Positions 10,266-19,686 of a DNA stretch of 64,000 nucleotides are shown here, one piece after another. The stretch's first letter is position 1. Each line of letters opens with the position of its first letter. The notes below the pieces were generated by a model. The model had not been told where the DNA came from, did no database searches, and saw only the letters and a list, made by a program, of their open reading frames with translations. The position numbers were made by a program, and so were the translations under genes. Source of the DNA: Terriglobales bacterium (lineage in GTDB: Bacteria > Acidobacteriota > Terriglobia > Terriglobales > Acidobacteriaceae); the NCBI GenBank assembly GCA_025934735.1, contig JAICWP010000012.1:1-64000 (forward strand). The letters run 5' to 3'.

Positions 10266-10697
10266 ATGGCCCTCGGTACCCAGGTGGTCTGGCTTTTCGT
10301 GATGGCAATCCCCGTCGCCTGCATCGCGTGGACAGTCACCCACGAGGAAGTGTTCCGCGAAGCAAGAGATTATTGCGAGCGGCAGAGCGAGGAAGCCCAC
10401 GGCCTGGTACGGCGCAAATTTTTCTTCCTGTTCACCTGCGAGTACTGCTTCAGCCACTACGTGGCCGCCTTCTTCATCGCCATTACTCGCTACAAGCTGC
10501 TCTACCAGGACTGGCGCGGATACATCATTGGCGGCTTTGCCCTGGTCTGGGTAGCCAACCAGTACATGAGCCTCTACGGCCACCTGCGGTTAGATCTGAA
10601 GAAGGAGCGGGTGGAGATCAGCAAGGAGCAGAAGGAAGTCGAGATTCGCCAGGCCCAGGCCGAAGCCGTGGAACGCCGGAACAAGCCAGCAGCGTAG
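10266..10697 (+). CDS. Small membrane protein with C-terminal coiled coil
   Basis: This 143-residue protein starts MALGTQVVWLFVMAIP at 10266; an upstream in-frame extension overlaps the fucosidase gene and is not protein-like. It has an N-terminal helix, a TCEYCFSHYVAAFFIAI segment and a third hydrophobic stretch (GYIIGGFALVWVANQY). It ends in a charged coiled coil (KKERVEISKEQKEVEIRQAQ). The CxxCxSH motif recalls DUF1360-type membrane proteins, but the match is weak. Function is unknown. Confidence 0.65.
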   Translation: MALGTQVVWLFVMAIPVACIAWTVTHEEVFREARDYCERQSEEAHGLVRRKFFFLFTCEYCFSHYVAAFFIAITRYKLLYQDWRGYIIGGFALVWVANQYMSLYGHLRLDLKKERVEISKEQKEVEIRQAQAEAVERRNKPAA

Positions 10698-10705
10698 TGC
10701 TGCAC

Positions 10706-11632
10706 TTACGGCCGTGTCTTGGCAATTTCTGGCGCCGCTTCGCGCGGCGGCGTTCCCAAATGGTACTTGGTGAGCCCGTCGCGCAGGAACTCGAATCCCT
10801 CCTCCGGGGAGTTCACTAGGCGGAACAGGTCCACATCCTCCGGCGAGACGGTGCCGGCGTCCACCATGGCGTCGAAATTGATGATGCGCCGCCAGTAATC
10901 CGTACCGTAGATGACCACCAGAATTTTTTTCGCCAGCTTCTCCGTCTGCGCCAGCGTCAGAATCTCGAACAGTTCGTCCAGGGTGCCAAAGCCACCGGGG
11001 AAAATAACCAGCGCCTTAGCCAGGTACGCGAACCAGTACTTGCGCATGAAGAAGTAGTGGAACTCGAAGTTCAGCTCCGGGCTGATGTAGCGGTTGGGCA
11101 TCTGCTCGTAGGGCAGGCGGATGTTGAGCCCGATGGTTTTGCCTCCCGCCTCGCGGGCGCCCAGGTTGGCGGCCTCCATGATGCCGGGCCCACCCCCGGT
11201 GGTGACCACAAAACGCTGGCGTTTGGCGGGGATCTGCAGCGACCATTGCGTCAGCAGGTGGGCCAGTTGCCGGGCATCCTCGTAATAGCGCGCCATATCC
11301 ACAGCGGCGTGCGCCCGCTTCAGCTTCATCTGCTCTTCCGGAGGCGCCGGCTGTCTCGAGCCCGGTTTTTCCAGCACGGTCAAAGAATGCCGCGCTTCGG
11401 AGAGGCTATGAAACCGCGCCGATCCGAAAAAAACCACCGTGTCCTGGATCTGCTCCCGGCGAAAACGCGCCAGCGGCTCGGCATACTCGGAAAGAATGCG
11501 CAAGATCCGGCCATCCGGGCTGTTCAAAAAACGCTTGTTCTCATAGGCCAGGGGAGCGGGATAGAGGATAGACTCGCCAGGCAGAAAATCTTCTTTCCTG
11601 GAGTCCTTGGGACGGTCTGATTTGCTTCTCAA
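10706..11632 (-). CDS. LOG-family (TIGR00730-like) nucleotide-binding protein
   Basis: The protein has the signature motifs of lysine-decarboxylase-like/LOG proteins: GGGPGIMEAAN and PGGFGTLDELFE. LOG enzymes release cytokinin-type bases from nucleotide monophosphates; bacterial members may act as nucleotide phosphoribohydrolases. I place the start at a TTG at 11632, because GAGGGG lies six bases upstream and longer starts run into the neighbouring gene. The ~100-residue extension before the Rossmann domain (FLNSPDGRILRILSEYAEPL) is typical of the larger members of the family. Confidence 0.85.
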   Translation of the reverse strand: MRSKSDRPKDSRKEDFLPGESILYPAPLAYENKRFLNSPDGRILRILSEYAEPLARFRREQIQDTVVFFGSARFHSLSEARHSLTVLEKPGSRQPAPPEEQMKLKRAHAAVDMARYYEDARQLAHLLTQWSLQIPAKRQRFVVTTGGGPGIMEAANLGAREAGGKTIGLNIRLPYEQMPNRYISPELNFEFHYFFMRKYWFAYLAKALVIFPGGFGTLDELFEILTLAQTEKLAKKILVVIYGTDYWRRIINFDAMVDAGTVSPEDVDLFRLVNSPEEGFEFLRDGLTKYHLGTPPREAAPEIAKTRP

Positions 11633-11741
11633 ATAGATTCCCCTCGAAAACTCAATCCGCAAAGGGCGGGCATGATCGAGCCCGTTTACCGGCCCCAACC
11701 GATTGTGAAAAATTGCCGTGAGTCCGCTGCCGAATCCCGCT

Positions 11742-12155
11742 TCAACTCGCTCTGTTCTCGCGGTAACGCACCACTTCCCAAATGCCCAGCCAGATGTCAA
11801 TTAGTCCCAGGCCGCTGAACGCCCCCCGCACAAACGTATTAGCAGCCCAGAAGCGTATGGTCGGATATTCCATCAGCAAGTTGTTGTCCGTCCATATGTG
11901 CGTCCAGGGAAGCACTACCAGGGCGATACCCAACTCCAGGCAAATGAGGACAAACACCAGCAGCCCCAGGCGGCGGGCCCACAATTGCCCCGTGGTCGGG
12001 CCCGAGTGGCCGGGCGCCGGCGGCTCCGGTTCCGGCAGCAGCGAGCTTTGGGACACATCGCCCCCCAGTTTGCCGGCTTCGTTAGCCAAGCGTCCCCAGC
12101 TTTGCCGGGCTAGATCTGAATTGGACTCCACGCCGCTGTCTCCTCGGACTGGCAT
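11742..12155 (-). CDS. Small membrane protein of unknown function
   Basis: This 137-residue protein has a polar N-terminal half rich in S, G, E and P, then two hydrophobic helices (LGLLVFVLICLELGIALVVL and FSGLGLIDIWLGIWEVV). It ends in a basic tail. No domain is recognised. It sits between the LOG gene and the TPR gene on the same strand and may be cotranscribed with the LOG gene. Confidence 0.6.
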   Translation of the reverse strand: MPVRGDSGVESNSDLARQSWGRLANEAGKLGGDVSQSSLLPEPEPPAPGHSGPTTGQLWARRLGLLVFVLICLELGIALVVLPWTHIWTDNNLLMEYPTIRFWAANTFVRGAFSGLGLIDIWLGIWEVVRYRENRAS

Positions 12156-12217
12156 GCGGCGCGAAACAAGTCCTTCCCCACGCGTACCGGCACGCCCAGT
12201 AAATGATTTTATTGATT

Positions 12218-14764
12218 TTACGACTTTAGGGCTTTGATGCGCTCGGCTACGTCACGATAATCAATATTTGCGCCGTAGACCTCGAGGAAATGGTTCAAGG
12301 CCGCCTGCTTGTCGCCGCAGACCTCACAGGCGGCGGCCAATTCAAAGTGCAGAGCAACGCGGGCCTCATCATCAATGCTGGGCAGCTTCAGCGCCTTCTC
12401 GTACCAGCGGATGGCGGCCTGCGGCACTCCCTTCTCCAGGAAAGCCTGCGCCAGCCAGGTAAAAGCCTGCATTACGTGCGGAAATGGCTGTCCGCGTTCC
12501 ACGGCCTGGCAAACTTTCTGGAGTTCGCCAATGGATTCATCCAGCAGCCCCATCTCCTTGAAGGCCACGCCCAGGTTGTAGTGGGTTTCCGGATCTTCGG
12601 TCTGGCTGGGCGCGCTGGTTTCTTCCAGGCCTTCCTTGAATTCGCTGAAGATTTCCGCCAGTTCGGAATCCGCCTGCGCCGAGGCCGCGCGCGAAACTGA
12701 GGGTGCTGCCCCTGCGGCGGCCAAGACCGGTGCTGGCGACGAAACCGTGCCGCCCGCCGATGCTGCGGCTGCCATGCGCGCCGGTTGCGGAGCGCTAGCC
12801 GCGGCCGGCGCGGCCACACCGAAATCATTGCCCAGCGTCGACTCCAAATCCGACACCATGTCGCCCAGCACGCCGTTGCTGGGCGCTGGAGGAGCCGCCG
12901 CCGGCATAGGCGCAGGCCTGGGAGCCGGCTTGATGCCCGCCCGCAATTGCTCGCGGAATCCGCGCAGCTCCACCAGATCAGGGAATTGCGCTTCGCACTT
13001 GGCGATGGCCCCTTCCGCCTCTTCCCACAGCTTGTGATGCAGGTAGAACTTAACTTCCTCGACCAGGCTAGCGACGGCTTCCGCCTGCGCCCCCGCCCCT
13101 GCCGATTTGCTCACTGAGTCCACTACCGGCTGGGTCAGCGAGCTCTCCCACTCGCCGGAAAGGTCCATTTCGGCGTGACCGGCACCGGGTTCTGTGGCAA
13201 CCCCCGCGACCGGCGCGACTTCCCCTGCCCGCTCCGCATACTTGTTGGCGGCCTCACCGTATTGCTGGGCAGAATCATTGAACCCGGCCTTCACGTAAAC
13301 GTCCTGCACCCTTCGGCAGCACTCCGCAGCCTCGCGCAGGCGTCCCGCGCGCACATACAGCGCGGCCAGACGCTGGTTGATGCGTAGATCATTGGGCACC
13401 TTGGCCAACGCCGTTTCCAGTGGTTCCACGGCTTTGGGTGCCAGATTATAGGAAACAAACAGGTCAGTCTCGGTAACCAGTCTCTGAACCTCGGCCGCTA
13501 CCTCCTCGTTGTAGCCCTGGTCCACTTCCGGCGCATTGATGTTCAGCTCTTCCACCGAGAGCGGCGCCTCGACCGCGTGCCCCGTATCCGCGCCCACCTG
13601 CTGCACCAGGCCGTTGTACTTTTGCGTGTAGGACGAGTTGTTGGGTTCGATGGCCGCCAGCTGCAGATAAAGATCGCGTGCCCGCGACCTGTCCCCGGAC
13701 TGTTCCGCCAAACCGGCCAGCAGTTCCGCCACTTCGGCCAGGCGAGATTTGTCACCGGCCCGCTCGTAGAGCTGCCGCAAAAGGTCCAGGGCGGCAACAT
13801 TGTCGCGGATGTGATCCAGGCAGGCATGCAGGTTGTCGAGCACTTCGCTGGATTCCGGCGTCAGCAGCTTTTCGGCGTACTGGTGATAAACGCGGAGCGC
13901 TTCCTCGTATTCACCCGCCTTCATGAGCGCGTCGGCATAGCCGGAAAGCGCACCGGCATCCTGGGTAAGGGCGAATAACTTCTTCGCCATCGCGCCCGCT
14001 TCCGCCGTCCGCCCGGTCTGCAGATAGGCGGTCGCCAGGGTGCGCAGGCCGTCCGCCTGCTCATCCAGGTCGGGAATGCGTTCCAGCAGTTGAATAGCGG
14101 CAGCCGCGTCGCCGGCCTGCAGCGCGATCGCTCCCCGCATCAGCAGGGCCTGCTTGTCGCTGGGATCCAGTTGCAGCACCCGGGCCAAAACCTCTTCCGC
14201 TTCCGCCTTGCTGCCCCGCGCTTGCAATCCTTCCGCGGTGCGCAGCAGGAGTTTGCGCGCTTCGCTGCGCCGTTCCAAGCGCACATACACATCGGCCAGG
14301 CGCACCTGCAGGCTGGTATTTTCCGGGTCTATATCCAGAATTTTCTGAAAAGCGTGCGCCGCCTGCTCCAGATGTCCGCCATGAAGATACTGTTCGGCCA
14401 CCATCAGGTATTGCGCTCGCGAGTCATTCTGCAGCCCCTGTTGGCCATAGAGCTCAGCCAGCTTGAGCACCGACTCGATGCTCGGCTTCAGCTTGGTCAG
14501 CTTCTTGTACATGGCGATGGCTTTAACCGTGAAGCCCTGGGTGGCGTAGGTGTCGCCCACGCTCTTGAAATAGGACACGGCTTTATCGGTCTGGCCGATG
14601 CGCGCGTACAGGTCGCCAATGGTGTTGAGGACGGTAAGGTCTTTGGGGTCGGCTTTTACGACCTTCTCGTATTCGGTGATGGCGTTGTGCAGCTTGCCTT
14701 GCTGGATGTGGCGGTCCGCCGCCGCCAGCACCTTCGCCTTGTTGAATCCGAAGCCAAAAGCCAT
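12218..14764 (-). CDS. Large TPR-repeat protein
   Basis: The preferred start at 14764 gives MAFGFGFNKAKVLAAADRHI, followed by TPR units from residue ~15 (AITEYEKVVKADPKDLTVLN, TIGDLYARIGQTDKAVSYFK). About eight TPR-like units extend to residue ~400. A middle region with more TPRs (LETALAKVPNDLRINQRLAA) follows, then an Ala/Pro-rich linker and final TPRs (ETHYNLGVAFKEMGLLDESI). There is no signal peptide. TPR arrays mediate protein-protein assembly; this resembles the long TPR proteins found near gliding or secretion genes in Deltaproteobacteria and Acidobacteria. No direct partner is visible here. Confidence 0.85.
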   Translation of the reverse strand: MAFGFGFNKAKVLAAADRHIQQGKLHNAITEYEKVVKADPKDLTVLNTIGDLYARIGQTDKAVSYFKSVGDTYATQGFTVKAIAMYKKLTKLKPSIESVLKLAELYGQQGLQNDSRAQYLMVAEQYLHGGHLEQAAHAFQKILDIDPENTSLQVRLADVYVRLERRSEARKLLLRTAEGLQARGSKAEAEEVLARVLQLDPSDKQALLMRGAIALQAGDAAAAIQLLERIPDLDEQADGLRTLATAYLQTGRTAEAGAMAKKLFALTQDAGALSGYADALMKAGEYEEALRVYHQYAEKLLTPESSEVLDNLHACLDHIRDNVAALDLLRQLYERAGDKSRLAEVAELLAGLAEQSGDRSRARDLYLQLAAIEPNNSSYTQKYNGLVQQVGADTGHAVEAPLSVEELNINAPEVDQGYNEEVAAEVQRLVTETDLFVSYNLAPKAVEPLETALAKVPNDLRINQRLAALYVRAGRLREAAECCRRVQDVYVKAGFNDSAQQYGEAANKYAERAGEVAPVAGVATEPGAGHAEMDLSGEWESSLTQPVVDSVSKSAGAGAQAEAVASLVEEVKFYLHHKLWEEAEGAIAKCEAQFPDLVELRGFREQLRAGIKPAPRPAPMPAAAPPAPSNGVLGDMVSDLESTLGNDFGVAAPAAASAPQPARMAAAASAGGTVSSPAPVLAAAGAAPSVSRAASAQADSELAEIFSEFKEGLEETSAPSQTEDPETHYNLGVAFKEMGLLDESIGELQKVCQAVERGQPFPHVMQAFTWLAQAFLEKGVPQAAIRWYEKALKLPSIDDEARVALHFELAAACEVCGDKQAALNHFLEVYGANIDYRDVAERIKALKS

Positions 14765-14975
14765 AGATTCGCGGACTCCGAGCCACACCACTGCCCGATG
14801 TAGATTCAGGTGAAGCTGGCGGTAAAGTACCACAGTCACCAGCGCGGCCCAATGTTACCAAGGGCACCTAAAGGTACTGGCACGTTTGGGAAAGGCAGCA
14901 AACCAGCAGTTGGCACCGGTTTCGGCCTTGGCAGTGGGCTTCAACGGCTAAAGGCTAACCGCTAAGGGCTTGGTT

Positions 14976-16187
14976 TTACCGGCTGTACTTATTCCTTTGT
15001 TTATCCTCGTGCCGCTCCAGCGCCAAGTGGATGAGCCGGTGGATCAGTTCGGGATAGGAAACCCCAGAGGCAGCCCACAGCTTTGGATACATACTGATTG
15101 CGGTGAAGCCGGGCATGGTATTGATTTCATTGACGTAAATCTTCTTGGTTTGCGGATCCATGAGGAAATCCACGCGCGCCAACCCGGCGCAATCCACAGC
15201 GCGGAACGCGCCTATCGCCATCTGCTGCACCTGCTTGATTTGCGCCTTGGTCAGCTTGGCGGGAATGATCAGCTGCGAGCCCTCTTCCAGGTATTTCGCG
15301 GCATAGTCGTAAAATTCCTTGCCGGGCACCACTTCTCCGGGCAGCGAGGCCGCCGGCTCGTCGTTTCCCAGCACCGAGCATTCGAGCTCCCGAGCTTTGT
15401 GCTTTTTGCCGCCAACTCCCTGCTCGATCACGATTTTGCGGTCGTACTCGGCCGCCAGGTTCAGGGCCGCCGGTAGTTCCTGCCGATTGTGAGCCTTGGA
15501 AATCCCCACCGAGGATCCTAGGTTGGCCGGCTTCACGAATACCGGATACTTCAGCTTGCTTTCCACCAGGCGCTGCACCTTCTTGGGATCGGTTTCCCAA
15601 TCGTGGCGCAACACGGTCACGTGCTTCACCATGGGGAGGCGTGCGCCGCGGAAAAGCTGCTTCATCACTTCCTTATCCATTCCGGCGGCCGAGCCCAGCA
15701 CGCCCGCGCCGACATAAGCAATGTCGGCCAGTTCCAGCAGGCCCTGAATGGTGCCATCCTCGCCGAAGGTACCATGCAGTACGGGGAAGATCACATCCAC
15801 CTTAATGACGTTATCGGTCCAGCGCCGCGCCATGGTAGCGTCGCCTTCCGGCGCGAACGACGTAATGGCGCCCGTGGAAGAGTGCACCGGGACCGGCGGC
15901 ACCACCACCGACTCTCCTTTGGCCAGCACGGCCGCGCCCGGGGTGATATCCGGGTCGCCCGCCCGCAGGTGCCGCGGCTCGTGGTCCGCCTTGCTTCTGT
16001 TATTGCTGCGCAAAAGCTGCTCGGCGCGCCCCGCCGTTACCCAGCGCCCTTCTTTCGTGATGCCGATGGGCACTACCTCATATTGCTCTTTGTCAACGGC
16101 CTCGAGGACCGATGCCGCCGAGAGCAGCGACACTTCGTGCTCGCCGCTGCGTCCGCCAAAAAGAATTCCTACCCTGATTTTTTTCAT
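14976..16187 (-). CDS. ddl: D-alanine--D-alanine ligase
   Basis: This enzyme joins two D-Ala for peptidoglycan precursors in the cytoplasm, using ATP. The start [20 protein letters not shown] matches the conserved N-terminus; a longer frame to 16235 adds an unlike extension. The ATP-grasp core shows [30 protein letters not shown], and the C-terminal metal and substrate motifs ARVDFLMD and [11 protein letters not shown]. At 403 residues it is slightly longer than E. coli DdlB because of an insert in the first third ([20 protein letters not shown]). Confidence 0.95.
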   Translation of the reverse strand: MKKIRVGILFGGRSGEHEVSLLSAASVLEAVDKEQYEVVPIGITKEGRWVTAGRAEQLLRSNNRSKADHEPRHLRAGDPDITPGAAVLAKGESVVVPPVPVHSSTGAITSFAPEGDATMARRWTDNVIKVDVIFPVLHGTFGEDGTIQGLLELADIAYVGAGVLGSAAGMDKEVMKQLFRGARLPMVKHVTVLRHDWETDPKKVQRLVESKLKYPVFVKPANLGSSVGISKAHNRQELPAALNLAAEYDRKIVIEQGVGGKKHKARELECSVLGNDEPAASLPGEVVPGKEFYDYAAKYLEEGSQLIIPAKLTKAQIKQVQQMAIGAFRAVDCAGLARVDFLMDPQTKKIYVNEINTMPGFTAISMYPKLWAASGVSYPELIHRLIHLALERHEDKQRNKYSR

Positions 16188-16289
16188 GAAGAAGGGACCT
16201 GCCTCCAGTCTGAATAACCTCGTGCTCCGAGTCAACGACTAGAGGGTTTCCAAAAGTGTACGGGAGTGCATGGCCGGGCGGGGAAATCA

Positions 16290-16424
16290 CTTTCACCACG
16301 AAGGCACGGAGACACAGAGAAAATCAATTCAGATTGAGGTCTGGCGATTGAAAACCTGGCCGCGGCATGAAACGACACTTGTCAATTACTCTGTCTCTCC
16401 GTGTCTCCGTGGTGAAAATATTCT
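16290..16424. repeat. Short inverted-repeat element, no gene
   Basis: The left end reads TTCACCACGAAGGCACGGAG and the right end is its complement-type CTCCGTGTCTCCGTGGTGAA, enclosing ~75 unrelated bases. It is an A-rich variant of the ends that bound the GxxExxY elements at 17.4 and 19.2 kb, and occupies the gap between ddl and arginase. Confidence 0.8.
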
Positions 16425-17388
16425 AAAGAATTTTCTTGCCGAAGGCGGAGAGCGTCAACTCGACGGCCAGATCCGCCGTCCGGTTGTGCTCGTCAATAAC
16501 CGGATTCACCTCGACAATTTCGAAGCTGAGCATGCGGGCGTGGTCGGCGATGATTTCCATGGCCAGGTGCGCCTCGCGATAGGTGGCGCCCCCGCGCACC
16601 GGGGTGCCTACGCCAGGCGCGTCCTCGGGGTCAATCCAATCCATGTCCAGGGATATATGGTAGCCGGCGGTGCCGCGTCCGGCCATTCGCAGGGCCTCTT
16701 CCATTACCACCCGCATGCCACGTTCATCAATATCGCGCATGGTGAAAACTTCCACGCCCGCCCTGCGTATGTTCTCTTTCTCGCTAGCATCCACATCGCG
16801 CACGCCCACGATGACGCAATTTTCCGGCAGCACCTTGGGCGAAAAACCGTAAATGTTGGACAACTCCGGCGGGCCCAGCCCCATGATGGCAGCCAGCGGC
16901 ATGCCGTGCACGTTGCCGCTGGGCGAAGTAGCGGGAGTGTTGATGTCGCTGTGCGCGTCAATCCACACCAGGCCGATTTTCTGCTCCTGCCGTCGGTAGA
17001 ACTCAGCCACGCCCGCCACCGTGCCCGCGGCCACGGAGTGATCGCCGCCCAGCACCACCGGGACCTTGCCCGCCTCCAGCGTCTTGAGCACCAGTTCCGC
17101 GTGCTTGGTGCAAGTGGCGGTGATTTCCTTCAGATACTTGGCGTGAGCATCGCCTTCTTTCTTTTGCTCGGCAATGGCCACACTCACGTTGCCGGCGTCC
17201 TCCACAATGTGGCCCAGCGCTTCCAGGCGCGCCTCCAGACCGGCCACGCGCACCGCCGAGGGTCCCATGTCCACGCCGCGGCGCGACTGGCCCAGATCCA
17301 GAGGGATTCCAATCACCCGAATCTTTTTGGGCACGATGTAGGGAACCACGGGCCTGACTGGCTTTTCCTGCTTGGGGGTATCGTTCAT
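16423..17388 (-). CDS. rocF: Arginase
   Basis: This manganese enzyme hydrolyses arginine to ornithine and urea. It contains the three conserved metal-binding motifs: GGDHSVAAGT, WIDAHSDINTP and SLDMDWIDPEDAPGVG. The 321-residue length and the N-terminal IRVIGIPLDLGQSRRGVDMG are typical. The stop codon lies at the edge of the inverted-repeat element at 16290. No ornithine pathway genes lie beside it. Confidence 0.95.
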   Translation of the reverse strand: MNDTPKQEKPVRPVVPYIVPKKIRVIGIPLDLGQSRRGVDMGPSAVRVAGLEARLEALGHIVEDAGNVSVAIAEQKKEGDAHAKYLKEITATCTKHAELVLKTLEAGKVPVVLGGDHSVAAGTVAGVAEFYRRQEQKIGLVWIDAHSDINTPATSPSGNVHGMPLAAIMGLGPPELSNIYGFSPKVLPENCVIVGVRDVDASEKENIRRAGVEVFTMRDIDERGMRVVMEEALRMAGRGTAGYHISLDMDWIDPEDAPGVGTPVRGGATYREAHLAMEIIADHARMLSFEIVEVNPVIDEHNRTADLAVELTLSAFGKKIL

Positions 17389-17405
17389 AGTTTTTCAGAA
17401 AACCT

Positions 17406-17878
17406 ATTCACCGCCGAGACGCCGAGGATGCGGAGAACGCTCTGTCATCAGGAAATTCATTCACAATCCGCTTGATGCCGTTCTTCAGGACGGGCACATG
17501 AAAGTTGATCAGCAGACCCACTTTTTTGCCCGTCAACCGTAGATAAGAAAGTAATTGAGCCTCAAAGATTGCTGTCAATTGTTCCACTGCCTTTAACTCA
17601 ACGATCACAGCGTCTTCAACCACCAAGTCGAGGCGGTAACCGCAATCCAATACCATTCCTTTGTACGTGACCGGCAACGGCTTTTGCTGCTCAACCCTTA
17701 GTCCCCACTGCTTGAGCTCAAACACCAGGCAACTTTCATATGCCGATTCCAACAGCCCTGGCCCCAAGTGCCTATGCACTTCTATGGCAGCGCCGATAAT
17801 TCGCCGTGTAATTTCATCCAGCCGATCTTTTTCATCTAATTCCATAGCTCGGCATTCTCGGCGTCTCGGCGGTAGAAC
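17406..17878. mobile_element. GxxExxY element A, with terminal inverted repeats
   Basis: About 473 bases bounded by inverted ends: left TTCACCGCCGAGACGCCGAG and right CTCGGCGTCTCGGCGGTAGAA. The interior is entirely the GxxExxY gene. A second element of almost the same length and structure lies at 19213, separated from this one by asnS. Gene-less relatives with similar ends lie at 16290, 20465, 22436 and 53370. No transposase is encoded, so movement would require the nuclease-like protein or a factor in trans; this is inferred. Confidence 0.7.
17408..17845 (-). CDS. GxxExxY family PD-(D/E)XK nuclease-like protein (copy A)
   Basis: A 145-residue protein with the family-naming motif in LGPGLLESAYE. 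The PD-(D/E)XK-like core reads RLDLVVEDAVIVELKAVEQL, so Asp, Glu and Lys of the presumed active site are all present. The conserved SYLRLTGKKVGLLINF follows. The start MELDEKDRLDEI at 17845 matches copy B; a longer frame to 17950 extends into the asnS end. The last ten residues (AFSASSASRR) and the stop are encoded by the terminal repeat. The cellular role of this family is not established. Confidence 0.9.
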   Translation of the reverse strand: MELDEKDRLDEITRRIIGAAIEVHRHLGPGLLESAYESCLVFELKQWGLRVEQQKPLPVTYKGMVLDCGYRLDLVVEDAVIVELKAVEQLTAIFEAQLLSYLRLTGKKVGLLINFHVPVLKNGIKRIVNEFPDDRAFSASSASRR

Positions 17879-17883
17879 TTGGT

Positions 17884-19206
17884 TTATGGGTACATGCGAT
17901 GCAGCATGCGGGGGAACGGAATCGTCTCCCGCACATGTTCCAGCCCGCAAATCCAGGCCACCGCGCGCTCAATGCCCATGCCGAATCCACTGTGAGGCAC
18001 GCCGCCGTACTTGCGCAAATCCAGATACCACTTGAACGCTTCTTCCGGCAGATCGTGCTCCTGGATGCGCTGCCGCAGCTGTTCGTAAGAGCCGATGCGC
18101 TGCGAACCCCCAATAATTTCGCCATACCCTTCGGGGGCGAGCACGTCCACGCACAGCGCCAGGTCGGGCCGCTGCGGGTCAGGCTCCATGTAGAAGGCCT
18201 TCACCTTGGCCGGATAACGGTGCACCATCACTGGCTTATCGAATTGCGAGGCCAGATAAGTCTCATCCGGCGCGCCCAAATCGCCGCCATACTCGAACTT
18301 GGTTTCCAGCGCCCCTTTTTCGAAGCCCTCCTGCAGTTTCTTCACGGCTTCGTCGTAGGTGATGCGGGGAAACGGCGCTGTGACCTGCTCCAGCTTGCTG
18401 AGGTCGCGGCCGATGGTCTCCAATTCCCGGCGGCGGCGCTCTAGGCAGCGCTGCACGATGGTGGTGATCAGCCCTTCGGCCAACTCCATGATGTCGTCCA
18501 GCGTGGCGTAGGCCACCTCCGGCTCCACCATCCAGAATTCGGTGAGGTGCCGCCGCGTTTTCGATTTCTCCGCCCGGAAGGTGGGCCCAAACGAGTACAC
18601 CTTGCCCAGCGCCATGGCCGTGGCTTCAATGTAGAGCTGGCCGGACTGGGTCAGAAACGCCTGCTCATCGAAGTAGTCCACGGGAAACAGCGTGGTGGTG
18701 CCTTCGCAGGCTGCCGGCGTGAGGATGGGCGGGTCGGTGAGCACGAAGCCGCGGTCGTCGAAGTAATCCCGCGCCGCCTTGATGATTTCCGCCCGCACCC
18801 GCAGAATGGCCGCCTGCCGGGGAGAGCGCACCCACAGGTGCCGGTGCTCCATCAGAAAATCCACTCCGTGTTCTTTTAGCGAAATGGGATACGGATCGCT
18901 GTCGGGCACGCGCTGCACCACCTGCACGTTGTTGACGTCCAGCTCGTAGCCGCCCGGAGCGCGTTTGTCGGCCCGAACCTTGCCCTCAACGATTACGCTC
19001 GATTCCTGGGTCAAGCCCTTCAGCGCGTCAAACACCTCTGGCGCGACCGCATTCTTCGCCACCACACCCTGGATGGTGCCGGTGCCGTCGCGGAAGATAG
19101 GAAACAGCAGCTTGCCGCTTTCGCGCAGGTTATACAGCCAGCCGCGGATAATGACCGCCTGGCCTTCGTGGGTGCCGATGTCCGAAATGGTTGTGAGTGC
19201 CGCCAT
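17884..19206 (-). CDS. asnS: Asparaginyl-tRNA synthetase
   Basis: A class II synthetase of 440 residues that charges tRNA-Asn. It has an N-terminal OB-fold anticodon-binding domain ([20 protein letters not shown]) and the catalytic motifs, including motif 2 ([20 protein letters not shown]) and motif 3 ([13 protein letters not shown]). TFRAEKS with a following hydrophobic MVEPE distinguishes AsnRS from AspRS. Its start codon is 10 bases from the end of GxxExxY element B, whose terminal GGTGAGAA contributes to the purine-rich ribosome binding site. Confidence 0.95.
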   Translation of the reverse strand: MAALTTISDIGTHEGQAVIIRGWLYNLRESGKLLFPIFRDGTGTIQGVVAKNAVAPEVFDALKGLTQESSVIVEGKVRADKRAPGGYELDVNNVQVVQRVPDSDPYPISLKEHGVDFLMEHRHLWVRSPRQAAILRVRAEIIKAARDYFDDRGFVLTDPPILTPAACEGTTTLFPVDYFDEQAFLTQSGQLYIEATAMALGKVYSFGPTFRAEKSKTRRHLTEFWMVEPEVAYATLDDIMELAEGLITTIVQRCLERRRRELETIGRDLSKLEQVTAPFPRITYDEAVKKLQEGFEKGALETKFEYGGDLGAPDETYLASQFDKPVMVHRYPAKVKAFYMEPDPQRPDLALCVDVLAPEGYGEIIGGSQRIGSYEQLRQRIQEHDLPEEAFKWYLDLRKYGGVPHSGFGMGIERAVAWICGLEHVRETIPFPRMLHRMYP

Positions 19207-19212
19207 GCTCTC

Positions 19213-19686
19213 TTCTCACCGCCGAGACGCCGAGGTCGCGGAGAATACCTTTTCGTTTGGGAATTCATTCACAATTCTCTTGATTACGTTCTTCAGAACT
19301 GCGCCATGAAAGTTAATCAGCAGTCCCACTTTTTTCCCGGTCAAGCGCAGATAAGAAAGTAACTGAGCCTCGAAAATTGAGGTCAACTGCTCAACCGCCG
19401 TCAATTCAACAATGACTGCATCCTCGACTACCAAGTCCAGACGATAGCCGCAATCCAGCACTATACTCTTGTAAACGAACGGCAACGGCTTCTGCTGCTC
19501 AACCGTAAAACCCAGCTGTTTCAGCTCAAATAGCAGGCATGTCTCATACGCGGATTCCAACAGGCCCGGTCCCAAATGTCTGTGCACCTCTATGGCAGCG
19601 CCGATGATCCGACGTGTGATCTCATCCAGCCGGTCCTTTTCATTTACCTGCATTTCTCGGCGCTCTCGGCGTCTCGGCGATAAAAT
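19213..19686. mobile_element. GxxExxY element B, with terminal inverted repeats
   Basis: The left end TTCTCACCGCCGAGACGCCG and the right end CTCGGCGTCTCGGCGATAAAA are inverted copies and match element A. The ~473 bases between contain only the GxxExxY gene. It lies between asnS and the broken TIM-barrel gene. Confidence 0.7.
19216..19653 (-). CDS. GxxExxY family protein, catalytic Lys replaced (copy B)
   Basis: This 145-residue paralogue of copy A is about 85% identical along its whole length and keeps LGPGLLESAYE and the same start position. The active-site triad differs: copy A reads VELKAVE, copy B VELTAVE, an AAG-to-ACG type change that removes the presumed catalytic Lys. It may therefore be inactive as a nuclease. 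Its last residues (FSATSASRR) and stop codon come from the terminal repeat. Confidence 0.88.
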   Translation of the reverse strand: MQVNEKDRLDEITRRIIGAAIEVHRHLGPGLLESAYETCLLFELKQLGFTVEQQKPLPFVYKSIVLDCGYRLDLVVEDAVIVELTAVEQLTSIFEAQLLSYLRLTGKKVGLLINFHGAVLKNVIKRIVNEFPNEKVFSATSASRR

